From: Candidatus Gallimonas merdae
GTDB taxonomy: Bacteria; Bacillota; Clostridia; Christensenellales; Borkfalkiaceae
Reading direction: 5' to 3'
DNA length: 64,000 nucleotides
NCBI GenBank assembly: GCA_904419525.1
Contig: CAJFRT010000008.1
Coordinates: forward strand, 1 to 64,000
Part shown: positions 23,870 through 32,308 of the stretch, in pieces
Layout of the letters: each line of letters opens with the position of its first letter
Numbering within the stretch: position 1 is the stretch's first letter
Notes under the pieces: model-generated
The model's database searches: none
Told to the model about the DNA's origin: nothing
What the model saw: the letters and a program-made list of their open reading frames with translations, nothing else
Made by a program: the position numbers and the translations under genes

Positions 23870-26645
23870 ATTGTTCTTCCTCTTTTATTGGCGGGGCATT
23901 TTCAGGGGCGTTCCGCCGGATACGGCGCAGGACGATCTGCTCTGCAATGCCGGCGGCAAGCAGGACAAGGGCAAGCACAAAGGCTGTGATCAGGCTCCCG
24001 AATTGTCCGGCATAATATCCGGGATCCATCCAAATGTCGCCGACCAATGAAATATTGCCAAGAAACAGAAATCCCTCGACCAGGGACAAAAGGACAACGG
24101 CAAGGAGCAGCCCGAACGTGCGGCGCGTCTGATCGAGCAGGCCCTTTGAAGTGCGTTTTATCAGAAGGATCGTGAGGACGGCAAGGGCGATCAGCAAAAG
24201 ATAGCTCGCAACGGAAATTCCGAAGATCTGGAAGAAATTCTCCTGACGGGAAATAAAGGGGATATAAGACGTTCCGTACGATTGGATCGCCCAAACGCCG
24301 GCCGTCTGCAAAACCGACCCGAGGCTGAATCCGATCGTCCGTTTTTCCGCTGCCTGTGCGTTAAAATTTGTCATATGCAGGATCGGCATTGCAAACAGGA
24401 TCAGCAGTGCAAGGCAAAGCCCTGCTTTTACGATGCCTGCCCCGGTGCGCACAAGCATTTCCCGCCGTTCGCAGTTGATTCCGGTGTGCAGCAGGGCGCA
24501 GACGAAACCGACCGCCAGGAACCCGGCGCCGAGGCAGATGCCCGCAATGGTCGCCCCGTTGAGCGCTGTGCGGGCGGAGGCGGCCATGATGGTGATCTGA
24601 TCTCTCGTCCATGTCACGGTCGATGAGAGGCCCGTCACCGAGCACAGAAGAAGCACCCCCGCCAGAAAGCACAGAAAGGTCACAAGCGCGTCCGAAGGGC
24701 CCGTGCCCGTGCGGCAGCGCAGGTTGACGATCATGCGCTTTAAGGTGCGTACAAAGAAAAAGGTGACGGCGAAAATGGTGGCTGCCGCGGCGATCGTTCC
24801 GAAGATCGCCGACCCGTACAGCGCGATCGGGGCATACCAGGAATACCTTTCTTCCTGCAGCCCGATCAGCCATGTTGCGTCGCTGTAAGCGCCGCCGAAG
24901 TAATAGAAGAGGGAACCGGGGGCGGTGGGAAGGCCGCTCTCGTTCGGAATGCCGCCTCTGATCGTGAATCCGATCAGGAAGGTGAAGACAAAGGCGACAA
25001 GCGCCCCAAGGAAGAAGCAGACATTTTCGATGATCAGCAATGTGCGTCGGAGAGCTTCGGGATCCCGTCTGCGCGGCGGCGCATATGCGGGCGTCGGCTG
25101 AGGAACATAGTTTTGCGCGGGCGGCGCATATGCGGGCATCGGCTGAGGAACATAGTTTTGCGTGGGCGCCGCCTGTGCGGGCATCGGCTGAGAGGCATGG
25201 CTTTGCGCGGGCGCCGTCTGTGTTTTACGTTCGATCGACGCATGGACGATGTTGAGCACGAGCAGAATGACGGCGATCACTGCGATGACGATGGCCGTCG
25301 CAAAGCCCGCCGCTGTGGAGCGCGGCAAAACGTAGCCGTTAAGGATAGTGGCAAGGGTGCTCGCCAACAGCATGGCCGCAGCGGAGGCAAATACCGCCGT
25401 CAGCGTGAATGCAAGTGTAAGTCTGAATGTCTTTTTCCTGCCCTCCGCCATGCGGATACACAAATTTGTAAGGAGGAGTACTGCGAGTACGGCGAGCGCA
25501 AGGGTGAGCGCAAAACCGATGAGGGCAAGCCCCATGACGGCGCTGTAATCAACATTCCATCTTTCGGGCAGACTGATTTCAAAGGCGGAACTTTTCATGC
25601 CCGCCATGAACAGAGCGGCGGGGAATCCGAGCGAGCAAACACCCGAGGTGTTGAAATCGGCAGAGCCGGGAATGGGAATAAGCTGCACGCATCCACATGC
25701 AAACAGGGCGCATACCGCAGTGGAAAGGGCGAGCGAGACGGCGCAGAATACATAGCGCATGATCGCTTCCCCCGGGCCATGCTCTCTGCCGCCGCGCGCG
25801 ATGGCACAGCCGAGTGCACCCGCCATGCAGATGCCGCCTATGCAGATCCCGGCAATGGTTGTGCCGTTGAGCACGATGCCCAAAGATGCAGCTGTTTCCG
25901 AAGCATGTATGTCGATTTGTATGCGCTCCACCGACAACAGCAGCAGCGCGCTCATAAGAAATGCAAAGAAAGAGGCGAAGGCGGGCTCTTCAGGACGCTT
26001 ATCCGTCTTTCCCGTCAGATTTCTTATGTAACGGACGACGGTGACGGAAAAGAGCGCGACTGCCGCGAGCAGTGCAACGGTCGCCGTGATCGTGCCGCAC
26101 ACTGCCGTCAGATAGAGGGCGGTCGGACAATATCCCGGATAGCCGTTCAGAGAAGAGAGGATCTGTTCGACTTCCCGATAAGCGTCGTTGAAGTAGTAAA
26201 AGAGTGATCTGCCCTGCATGTTGAGCTGCAGGCCGTTGGCGGAAGCGGAGAGGTCGCCGTTCGTCCCGAAGCCGATGAGAAAGACAAAGATAAAGGATAT
26301 GAGCGCGCCAAGCATTGCCAGTCCGCCGCCCGCATAACCGAGTACTTTTTGCGTTGAGACGTTCTTTCGCTTGCGCGGCGGCGCATATGCCGCGGGTGCG
26401 CATGCGGGCGCGTCGCCGGCGCTGTCCGAAGGGGATTGGCCGTGGGGTTCGTTTCCGAAGAGCAGCTCGTCTGCCGAGAGCGAAAACAGGCGGCAGAGCG
26501 CCAGAATTTTTTCTGTTTCCGGGAAGGCGGCGTCCGCCTCCCACTTGCTCACCGCCTGCCGCGAGACGTTCAGCTGACCGGCAAGCTCCTCCTGCGTCAT
26601 GCCGGCTCTCTTCCGGCACTCGTAAATTTTCTGTCCCGTTGTCAT
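23868..26645 (-). CDS. XRE-HTH protein with two copies of a multi-pass membrane module
   Basis: A 925-residue protein. Residues about 5-65 are an XRE HTH (KRAGMTQEELAGQLNVSRQA, then VSKWEADAAFPETEKI). Two large membrane modules follow, each with LGA-type helices ending in FVFLIGF, a YYF...Y segment (SLFYYFNDAYREVEQ; SLFYYFGGAYSDATW) and LNG(A/T)TIAGIC. The modules are joined by a Pro-rich linker of 15-residue repeats (NYVPQPMPAYAPP), made of 45-bp DNA units. It is likely a membrane-bound regulator with an unknown signal. It is the first of three paralogues in a row. Its leader AGGAGGGAATATG is identical to that of the next paralogue. Confidence 0.85.
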   Translation of the reverse strand: MTTGQKIYECRKRAGMTQEELAGQLNVSRQAVSKWEADAAFPETEKILALCRLFSLSADELLFGNEPHGQSPSDSAGDAPACAPAAYAPPRKRKNVSTQKVLGYAGGGLAMLGALISFIFVFLIGFGTNGDLSASANGLQLNMQGRSLFYYFNDAYREVEQILSSLNGYPGYCPTALYLTAVCGTITATVALLAAVALFSVTVVRYIRNLTGKTDKRPEEPAFASFFAFLMSALLLLSVERIQIDIHASETAASLGIVLNGTTIAGICIGGICMAGALGCAIARGGREHGPGEAIMRYVFCAVSLALSTAVCALFACGCVQLIPIPGSADFNTSGVCSLGFPAALFMAGMKSSAFEISLPERWNVDYSAVMGLALIGFALTLALAVLAVLLLTNLCIRMAEGRKKTFRLTLAFTLTAVFASAAAMLLASTLATILNGYVLPRSTAAGFATAIVIAVIAVILLVLNIVHASIERKTQTAPAQSHASQPMPAQAAPTQNYVPQPMPAYAPPAQNYVPQPTPAYAPPRRRDPEALRRTLLIIENVCFFLGALVAFVFTFLIGFTIRGGIPNESGLPTAPGSLFYYFGGAYSDATWLIGLQEERYSWYAPIALYGSAIFGTIAAAATIFAVTFFFVRTLKRMIVNLRCRTGTGPSDALVTFLCFLAGVLLLCSVTGLSSTVTWTRDQITIMAASARTALNGATIAGICLGAGFLAVGFVCALLHTGINCERREMLVRTGAGIVKAGLCLALLILFAMPILHMTNFNAQAAEKRTIGFSLGSVLQTAGVWAIQSYGTSYIPFISRQENFFQIFGISVASYLLLIALAVLTILLIKRTSKGLLDQTRRTFGLLLAVVLLSLVEGFLFLGNISLVGDIWMDPGYYAGQFGSLITAFVLALVLLAAGIAEQIVLRRIRRNAPENAPPIKEEEQ
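25081..25215. repeat. Three 45-bp tandem repeats inside the membrane-protein gene
   Basis: Units starting at 25081, 25126 and 25171 share most positions, including GCGGGC(A/G)TCGGCTGAG. They encode 15-residue Pro/Ala/Gln-rich repeats in the linker between the two membrane modules. Copy number may vary between strains. Confidence 0.75.
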
Positions 26646-26674
26646 ATTCCCTCCTGCGGCCTTCCGTCACATTC

Positions 26675-26703
26675 ATTCTATCATGTCCGCACACAGATTT
26701 CAA
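26675..26703 (-). promoter_or_regulatory. Promoter of the XRE two-module membrane protein
   Basis: On the minus strand TTGAAA and TAGAAT are 17 bp apart, preceded by ACATGA before the -10, a context shared with the next paralogue's promoter. Confidence 0.7.
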
Positions 26704-26753
26704 CCGGTTTTCCGTTGCGTTTTGTCAATTTCAGGTTGACAGGGCGGCGTGAA

Positions 26754-26782
26754 TGAAAACAGCCCCGCAGCAAATGCGGGGC
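26754..26782 (-). terminator. Terminator of the zinc-ribbon membrane protein gene
   Basis: GCCCCGCA (26762-26769) and TGCGGGGC (26775-26782) form the stem. On the minus strand TGTTTTC follows. Confidence 0.75.
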
Positions 26783-26793
26783 CGTCGGTTATT

Positions 26794-28371
26794 TTACGGT
26801 GTGTTTTGCTGCGGCGGCTCGGCCGGCAGTTCCTGCGGCTGTGTTTCTGCGGGAACGTTCTGTGCCACGGCAGGCGCGGCGTCCGTCTCCTGCGGCAGGG
26901 GCCGGGACACGGGGGCTGCCTGCTGCATCTGCGGCACAGGCTGCGGACAGGCGGGAGCCTGTTCTTCCGCATAGGGGACGTACCGTCTTTCGGACGGAGG
27001 GACCGTGCCCGTGAGGCTGATCGCAAGCGCGACCCCGGCAAACAGGACTGCGAATACCGCGACGAGAATGGTCATGGTCAGTGTTGTCCGCAATACTTCC
27101 GGAGGTCTCAGGCCGAACGCATCATTTCCGAGCTGTACCGCCCTGTCCATGGCGATCGCGGAGAAAATGGCAATGACGACGGCGAAAACAGCGGTCACGA
27201 TGGAGAGGGCAAACGTCGGCTTGCGGCGGCCGGCTGCCGAGTTGCAGAGCCGGATCAGAAGGAGCGCGGCAAGAACGACGAAAATGATCATCAGAACGCA
27301 GCCTGCGATGGAAAATCCCATGATAAAGTTGAAGTCGGCCTCGTATTCCGCGGGCAGGAGGCCTTCCTGCATGCTGCCGGTATAGCTGCCGACTACCTGG
27401 AACAGCATGGAAAATCCCATTGTCATCGTGACGTCAAGGCTCTGTCCGCTCTCCGTCTGATTGATGGAGATCTGTGCGCAGCCCTGTGCAAGGAAGGCAA
27501 AGACGATGACCGTCAGAACGATCTGTACGCCGCAAAGGGAAAGATAGAGCAGATTTTTGGGGCTGAGGGTCTTTCGCCCTTCGCTGACGAGCCTGCAGCC
27601 GAGATATCCCGCAAGGCATACCGCGCCGACACAGATCCCTGCGATCGTTGCGCCGTTCAGGACGGCTGCCACGCTGCCCTCGACGCGGGTGCCGCTCTGC
27701 AGGGCAGTGATCGATGCTCTACCGCTTTCCACGGATAAAAAGAGCAATGCTCCCGCCAGGAAGGAGAAGAACGTCGCAACGGCAAACCCTCCGGCGCTCT
27801 TCTGCGTCCGGCCGCACAGGTTGCGGACGTAGCGCACGAGTGTGAGAATGAACAGAACGGCGGTCACAGCCAGCGCCAGCCCGGCCGCGACCGTGCCGAA
27901 AATGGCGGGGACGTACATGGAAGTCGGGAAGTACCCGGGATAGGAGACCGCGGCGGCAAGGGCGCTTTCGATCTCCCTGTAGATATTGCCGAAATAGTCG
28001 TACAGGGTGTGCGCCGTGCCTTCCAACGGGATATCCATTCCGAGTCCGCTTGCGTTTCCGCTCAGGGTGACCCCGATCAGAAAGACGAAGATAAAGGATA
28101 TGAGCGCGCCCAGCATCGCACAGCCGTCCGCCGCATATCCGAGGACGCGTTTCGCCGCGGAGGGCTTTCCGGACGGCGCGGCTGCCGCCGCTCTCCGGAC
28201 GGGCCTGTTATCGGAAGACGCGGCGACGGGCGTTCCGCAGTAGTTGCAGAACCGTGCATCGCCGGGGAGCGCCCGCCCGCAGGCAGGACACTGCAGTTGC
28301 AGCCGTTTTCCGCATTGATTGCAGAACAGAGCTCCCTCGGGATTATTCTTCCCGCAGAAATGACAAATCAT
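26794..28371 (-). CDS. Zinc-ribbon membrane protein, paralogue of the XRE two-module protein
   Basis: A 525-residue protein. The N-terminus has two zinc ribbons (CHFCGKNNPEGALFCNQCGK; CPACGRALPGDARFCNYCG). One membrane module follows with the same landmarks as its neighbour: LGALISFIFVFLIG, YDYFGNIYREIE, NGATIAGICVGAVCLAG and RRKPTFALSIVTAVFA. The C-terminus is a Pro/Gln/Ala-rich tail (about 445-525). The HTH of the upstream paralogue is here replaced by zinc ribbons, so the membrane module is combined with different input or output domains. It has its own promoter and the shared AGGAGGG leader. Function unknown. Confidence 0.85.
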   Translation of the reverse strand: MICHFCGKNNPEGALFCNQCGKRLQLQCPACGRALPGDARFCNYCGTPVAASSDNRPVRRAAAAAPSGKPSAAKRVLGYAADGCAMLGALISFIFVFLIGVTLSGNASGLGMDIPLEGTAHTLYDYFGNIYREIESALAAAVSYPGYFPTSMYVPAIFGTVAAGLALAVTAVLFILTLVRYVRNLCGRTQKSAGGFAVATFFSFLAGALLFLSVESGRASITALQSGTRVEGSVAAVLNGATIAGICVGAVCLAGYLGCRLVSEGRKTLSPKNLLYLSLCGVQIVLTVIVFAFLAQGCAQISINQTESGQSLDVTMTMGFSMLFQVVGSYTGSMQEGLLPAEYEADFNFIMGFSIAGCVLMIIFVVLAALLLIRLCNSAAGRRKPTFALSIVTAVFAVVIAIFSAIAMDRAVQLGNDAFGLRPPEVLRTTLTMTILVAVFAVLFAGVALAISLTGTVPPSERRYVPYAEEQAPACPQPVPQMQQAAPVSRPLPQETDAAPAVAQNVPAETQPQELPAEPPQQNTP

Positions 28372-28408
28372 ATTCCCTCCTGAAAGAGCTTTTCACCCTT
28401 ACCGGAAC

Positions 28409-28436
28409 ATTATATCATGTCACGGGGAATTGTCAA
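28409..28436 (-). promoter_or_regulatory. Promoter of the zinc-ribbon membrane protein
   Basis: On the minus strand TTGACA (28436-28431) and TATAAT (28414-28409) are 16 bp apart, with TGACATGA before the -10. Confidence 0.8.
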
Positions 28437-28451
28437 GATGTTTTCTAAATT

Positions 28452-29390
28452 TTATCCTCTTTTCCCGGGCTGAGTATTGTCTGCCGCCCTGCGCGCGTAA
28501 AATGTATCCGCGCAGACGGCAGCAAGCATGAGTGCGGAAAGGATCATGATGACCGCCGGAACGCCCCATACGGCGATCAGCCGCATTTCGTCCGGCGGAG
28601 CGGCGGCGTACCGTCCGCACAGGGCGGCGGCGGAGGCAAAGACTGCCGTCAGCACTGCGCGCAGGCAGGTGGGCTTGCGGCGCTGTGCGATCCCGCCGAG
28701 GAGCCGTTCAAAGAGCAGCACCGCGCAGGCGGCAAATGCTATGAGGAAGAGGAAACAAAGCACGGCAGCGGTTCCGCCGTCGGGGAGGGAGGGGCCCTGA
28801 TAGAGCCATACGAGCCCGCGCCTGTCTCCGTCCGTCACGAGTCCCGTGGAGAACAGGGCAAAGAGCATGAGCACTGCGGCAAGGGAAAATGCGCCGGACG
28901 TATAGCGGGACGCGGCTTCCCGTCCGCCCTCTTTCTTGGCGGTCAGAAAAAGCACCAGCGAGGCCGCCGTGCCCGCTCCGCCGAGGCAGAGCCCCGCGAC
29001 CGTGGCGCCGTTGAGCCGGTATGTTCCGTCCGCGGCGCACATGGCGAAGAGCATGATCCCCGCAAGATAGGCGGCGAACGTCGCATAGCAGAAGTACAGG
29101 GAATCCTTTTTGCTCTTTCCCAGCAAAAAACGCACATAGCGCAGGACGGTGAGCGCAAACAGGACGCAGACCGACAAAAGCGCTGTCAGCGCGGCACAGA
29201 GCGCGAATGCGCCGCCGGCCGTGCGGACGGCAAAACAGTCCCACAGCAGAAACGACCTGCCGCCTCCGCCGCGCAGTCCCGTCAGAAAGACAAAGACGAA
29301 GCAGGAAAGGGCGGAAAAGAGGGCGCACGCTTCTCCGGCAGACGCAAGCCGGCGGCCCTTCGCGTCGAGCCCGGCGCGGAAATTCTGCAT
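28452..29390 (-). CDS. Third, minimal paralogue of the membrane module
   Basis: A 312-residue membrane protein with landmarks LFSALSCFVFVFLTGL, LTVLRYVRFLLGK, RLNGATVAGLCLGGAG and RRKPTCLRAVLTAVFASAAA, which match the membrane module of the two preceding paralogues. It has neither HTH nor zinc ribbon. The ATG at 29390 is chosen because AAGGAGG lies 7 nt upstream; an earlier start 12 codons away has none. The three genes have separate promoters, which argues for duplication followed by divergence rather than one operon. Confidence 0.8.
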   Translation of the reverse strand: MQNFRAGLDAKGRRLASAGEACALFSALSCFVFVFLTGLRGGGGRSFLLWDCFAVRTAGGAFALCAALTALLSVCVLFALTVLRYVRFLLGKSKKDSLYFCYATFAAYLAGIMLFAMCAADGTYRLNGATVAGLCLGGAGTAASLVLFLTAKKEGGREAASRYTSGAFSLAAVLMLFALFSTGLVTDGDRRGLVWLYQGPSLPDGGTAAVLCFLFLIAFAACAVLLFERLLGGIAQRRKPTCLRAVLTAVFASAAALCGRYAAAPPDEMRLIAVWGVPAVIMILSALMLAAVCADTFYARRAADNTQPGKRG

Positions 29391-29409
29391 AAAAGCCTCC
29401 TTTTTCTGT

Positions 29410-29439
29410 ATTGTATCACCCGACATGGGGCGCCGTCAA
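29410..29439 (-). promoter_or_regulatory. Promoter of the minimal paralogue
   Basis: On the minus strand TTGACG and TACAAT are 18 bp apart, with GGTGA before the -10. Confidence 0.55.
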
Positions 29440-29512
29440 GATTCCGCATGAAAAATTTGGGCAAAGTATACAAGAACGGGGAGCAAGTTTGTACCATTTT
29501 ACTATTGCGGTT

Positions 29513-29522
29513 TTTGTACAAA
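29513..29522. promoter_or_regulatory. Palindrome in the promoter region of the MsmX-like gene
   Basis: TTTGTACAAA is a perfect 10-bp palindrome 48 bp before the start codon. A second copy of its core (TTTGTACC) lies about 35 bp upstream. These may be a repressor site; the promoter itself is not clear. Confidence 0.35.
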
Positions 29523-29570
29523 TCGTGTAAAATAATAGAAAATCTATTTTGAATTGGTAGGGAGGATATT

Positions 29571-31136
29571 ATGTCCGGTCTGTTGCTCAAAGGCATCAAC
29601 AAGATCTATCCCGGCGGAAACCAGGCGGTGTTCAACTTCACGCTTGATATCCGGGATAAGGAATTCATCGTTTTCGTCGGCCCTTCCGGCTGCGGAAAAT
29701 CCACGACTCTGAGAATGATCGCGGGCCTTGAAGAGATCTCTTCGGGCGAACTCTATATCGACGGCAAGCTCGTCAACGACGTTGTCCCCAAGGACAGAGA
29801 TATCGCGATGGTCTTCCAGAACTACGCGCTCTATCCCCACATGTCCGTCTATGACAACATGGCATTCGGTCTGAAACTGAGAAAGGTCCCCAAGGACGTC
29901 ATCGACGAAAAGGTCAAGGCGGCGGCGGAGATCCTCGGCATCACCGACTATCTGTCCCGTAAGCCCAAGGCTCTTTCCGGCGGTCAGCGCCAGCGTGTCG
30001 CGCTCGGCAGAACGATCGTGCGTGAGCCCAAGGTCTTCCTTCTGGACGAGCCTCTGTCCAACCTCGACGCAAAGCTGCGCGCTCAGATGAGAACGGAGAT
30101 CTCCAAGCTGCACGTCCGTCTGGCCACGACGTTCATCTACGTCACGCACGACCAGATCGAGGCTATGACGATGGGTACCCGTATCGTCGTCATGAAAGAC
30201 GGCTTCATGCAGCAGGTGGATACGCCTCAGAATCTGTATGACTACCCGATCAACCTGTTCGTTGCGGGATTCATCGGAACCCCTCAGATGAACTTCTTCA
30301 AGAACTCCACCATCACCGAGGAGAAGGGGAAAGTTTACGTCAATTTCATCGGCGGCAACAAGATCCTTCTGCCCAAGTCGATGGTCGTCAAGATCAAGAA
30401 CCTCGACGATTACAAGAACACGGGCAAGGCCGTCACGCTCGGCGTCCGTCCCGAGGACATTCACGAAGACCAGGCGTTCATTTCCGCATCTCCCGACACC
30501 GTCGTCAAGGCGCGCATCGACGTCATTGAAAAACTGGGCGCCGAGACGCAGATCTACTGCGACCTTGACTTCGTGAACGACAAGAACACCATCATCGACA
30601 ACGCGGCGCAGATGATCGCAAAGATCTCCTCGCGTGCGGCGGTCGAGCTGGGCGAGATCGTCGAGCTTGCATTCGACGCAAAGCACATCCACCTGTTCGA
30701 CGGCTATACCGAGTCCACGATGCTCGAGCGCGACGAGCACTACGAAGTCATTCCCGAAAATGCAGAGGGTGCGGCGTTCGTGCCTCCTACACCTCAGGAA
30801 ATGCAGGCTCAGATCGATGCTGCCCGCGTCGTCACCAAGGAGATGAAGAAGCAGGCTAAGCGCGACGCCAGGATGGAGGCGCGCCGTCAGGCTGCCGCCG
30901 CCGCTGAAGAGGCAAAGGCGGAGGAAGCGGCTCCCGCTCCTGCCGAAGCGCCCGCAGAAGTCCCTGCGGAAGCTCCCGTCGAGACGCCCGTCGAAGCGCC
31001 TGTCGAGACGCCCGCGCCCGTCGAGGAGGTCAAGGAAGAGCCCGCTCCCGCCCCTGTCGAAGAGCCCAAGGCAGAGGAGAAGCCCGCCGCCAAGAAACCC
31101 GCGGCGAAAAAGCCCTCCGCTCCCAAGAAGAAATAA
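29571..31136 (+). CDS. msmX: Sugar ABC transporter ATP-binding protein (MsmX/UgpC type) with long tail
   Basis: A 521-residue ATPase; family members have about 365-380 residues. It has Walker A GPSGCGKSTT, Q-loop FQNYALYPHM, signature LSGGQRQRVALGR, Walker B VFLLDEPLSNLD and switch His (VTHDQIEAM), then the MalK-like regulatory domain to about residue 380. Such ATPases energise several sugar permeases encoded elsewhere, which fits the lack of permease genes nearby. The last 120-140 residues (from about MKKQAKRDARMEARR) are an Ala/Pro/Glu/Lys-rich tail foreign to the family, like the tail on trigger factor. GGGAGG precedes the ATG. Confidence 0.92.
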   Translation: MSGLLLKGINKIYPGGNQAVFNFTLDIRDKEFIVFVGPSGCGKSTTLRMIAGLEEISSGELYIDGKLVNDVVPKDRDIAMVFQNYALYPHMSVYDNMAFGLKLRKVPKDVIDEKVKAAAEILGITDYLSRKPKALSGGQRQRVALGRTIVREPKVFLLDEPLSNLDAKLRAQMRTEISKLHVRLATTFIYVTHDQIEAMTMGTRIVVMKDGFMQQVDTPQNLYDYPINLFVAGFIGTPQMNFFKNSTITEEKGKVYVNFIGGNKILLPKSMVVKIKNLDDYKNTGKAVTLGVRPEDIHEDQAFISASPDTVVKARIDVIEKLGAETQIYCDLDFVNDKNTIIDNAAQMIAKISSRAAVELGEIVELAFDAKHIHLFDGYTESTMLERDEHYEVIPENAEGAAFVPPTPQEMQAQIDAARVVTKEMKKQAKRDARMEARRQAAAAAEEAKAEEAAPAPAEAPAEVPAEAPVETPVEAPVETPAPVEEVKEEPAPAPVEEPKAEEKPAAKKPAAKKPSAPKKK

Positions 31137-31151
31137 CTGACACCACCAAAG

Positions 31152-31179
31152 AGACGCCCGTCCGACGACGGGCGTCTTT
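31152..31179 (+). terminator. Terminator after the MsmX-like gene
   Basis: AGACGCCCGTC and GACGGGCGTCT form an 11-bp stem with a 4-nt loop and a short T-run. Confidence 0.75.
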
Positions 31180-31200
31180 GCGTGTGCGGCGTGTAAATCG

Positions 31201-31229
31201 TTGACAAAATCCATGAAATAGAGTAAGAT
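31201..31229 (+). promoter_or_regulatory. Promoter of the metal exporter-hisC region
   Basis: TTGACA (31201-31206) and TAAGAT (31224-31229) are 17 bp apart, 31 bp before the ATG. Confidence 0.8.
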
Positions 31230-31259
31230 AAGACAATCACGCGGAGGAGGGACAAGATC

Positions 31260-32273
31260 ATGTGGGACGTCGTGCTGGACGCAGTTCTGGATACGCTCAA
31301 ACTGTTCCCTTTTCTGCTGCTGCTGTATATCCTCATCGAGCTCATGGAGCACAACACCAGGGTGGGGCGCGCAAACACGGCGCTCTCCGGCAAATGGGCT
31401 CCGCTTCTGGGCGGCGCCACAGGCCTTGTGCCCATGTGCGGGTTTTCCGTCATGGCGGCAAAGCTGTACGAAAAGCGGTATGTGACGCTGGGAACGCTGC
31501 TCGCGGTCTTTATCGCGACCAGCGACGAGGCGCTTCTGGTCATGCTCGTTTCGGAGATGAGCTGGGCAAACAAGGCGGTTTCCATCCTCTCCATGTGCGG
31601 GATCAAACTCATTCTGGGGGCGGCGGTCGGCTACCTTGTCGACCGGTTCAACAGGCGGCGGGGCGCGGAGCTTCTCCTGCCCATGCCCGATCCGCAGGGA
31701 AGAGAGGGGGAGCATGTCTGCGGCCATGACCATGATCACGACCATGGTCACGATCACGATCATGATGACCATGATCACGATCATGAGGGCAATGACGGAC
31801 ATGGCCATGACGAAGAGTTCACGGTCTGTGAACACAAGCACGGGAAAAAGGGGAACCTCTCGCTCTACCTGGTCTCGCCGCTGCTGCACTCGCTCAAAGT
31901 TGCGGCCTTCGTGCTGTTGGTCAATCTTGCATTCGGGTTTCTCTTTTATTTCATCGGGGAAGAGAACGTGATCGGCTTTCTGCAGGGGAGCGGATACTGG
32001 TATCAGCCGCTCATCTGTTCGGTGCTGGGGTTTGTTTCCAACTGTGCGTCCTCGGTCATTCTGGCCGAAGTCTACGCCATGGGCGGCATCTCGTTCGGAA
32101 GCTGCCTTGCGGGACTGATCGTCAACGCGGGGCTCGGGTATCTCGTCCTCTTCAGAAATGTGAAAAAGTGGAAGAGCACGCTTCTTTTGTGTGTTTTTAT
32201 GATCGTTTTCGGGATCGCCGTGGGATATGCCGTGAATGCGGCGGCGCTTGCGCTTCCGCCCTTCACGCTCTGA
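31260..32273 (+). CDS. Putative 10-TM metal exporter (ArsP_2-like) with His-rich loop
   Basis: A 337-residue membrane protein with two helix bundles separated by a cytosolic or external loop of extreme composition: about 25 His and many Asp between residues 150 and 195 (GHDHDHDHGHDHDH and more). Helix motifs GATGLVPMCGFSVMAAKLY and LGFVSNCASSVILAEVYAMG are related inverted repeats, as in the putative heavy-metal exporter family (ArsP_2, sometimes called putative manganese transporter). The loop should bind divalent metals such as Zn, Ni or Mn. GGAGGAGGG precedes the start. The metal is not known. Confidence 0.75.
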   Translation: MWDVVLDAVLDTLKLFPFLLLLYILIELMEHNTRVGRANTALSGKWAPLLGGATGLVPMCGFSVMAAKLYEKRYVTLGTLLAVFIATSDEALLVMLVSEMSWANKAVSILSMCGIKLILGAAVGYLVDRFNRRRGAELLLPMPDPQGREGEHVCGHDHDHDHGHDHDHDDHDHDHEGNDGHGHDEEFTVCEHKHGKKGNLSLYLVSPLLHSLKVAAFVLLVNLAFGFLFYFIGEENVIGFLQGSGYWYQPLICSVLGFVSNCASSVILAEVYAMGGISFGSCLAGLIVNAGLGYLVLFRNVKKWKSTLLLCVFMIVFGIAVGYAVNAAALALPPFTL

Positions 32274-32308
32274 GCCCCGGCGGCACCTTGTAAATTCGGA
32301 GGAAGAAC

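Noticed and set aside
31720-31810. Short repeated ATGATCACG-like units that could suggest a CRISPR or satellite
   Set aside because: Units are irregular and in frame; they encode the His/Asp loop of the metal exporter. There are no spacers.
29544-31889. A 781-codon open frame on the minus strand
   Set aside because: It lies opposite the MsmX-type ATPase and the metal exporter. Its composition mirrors the codons of those genes and it has no ribosome site.
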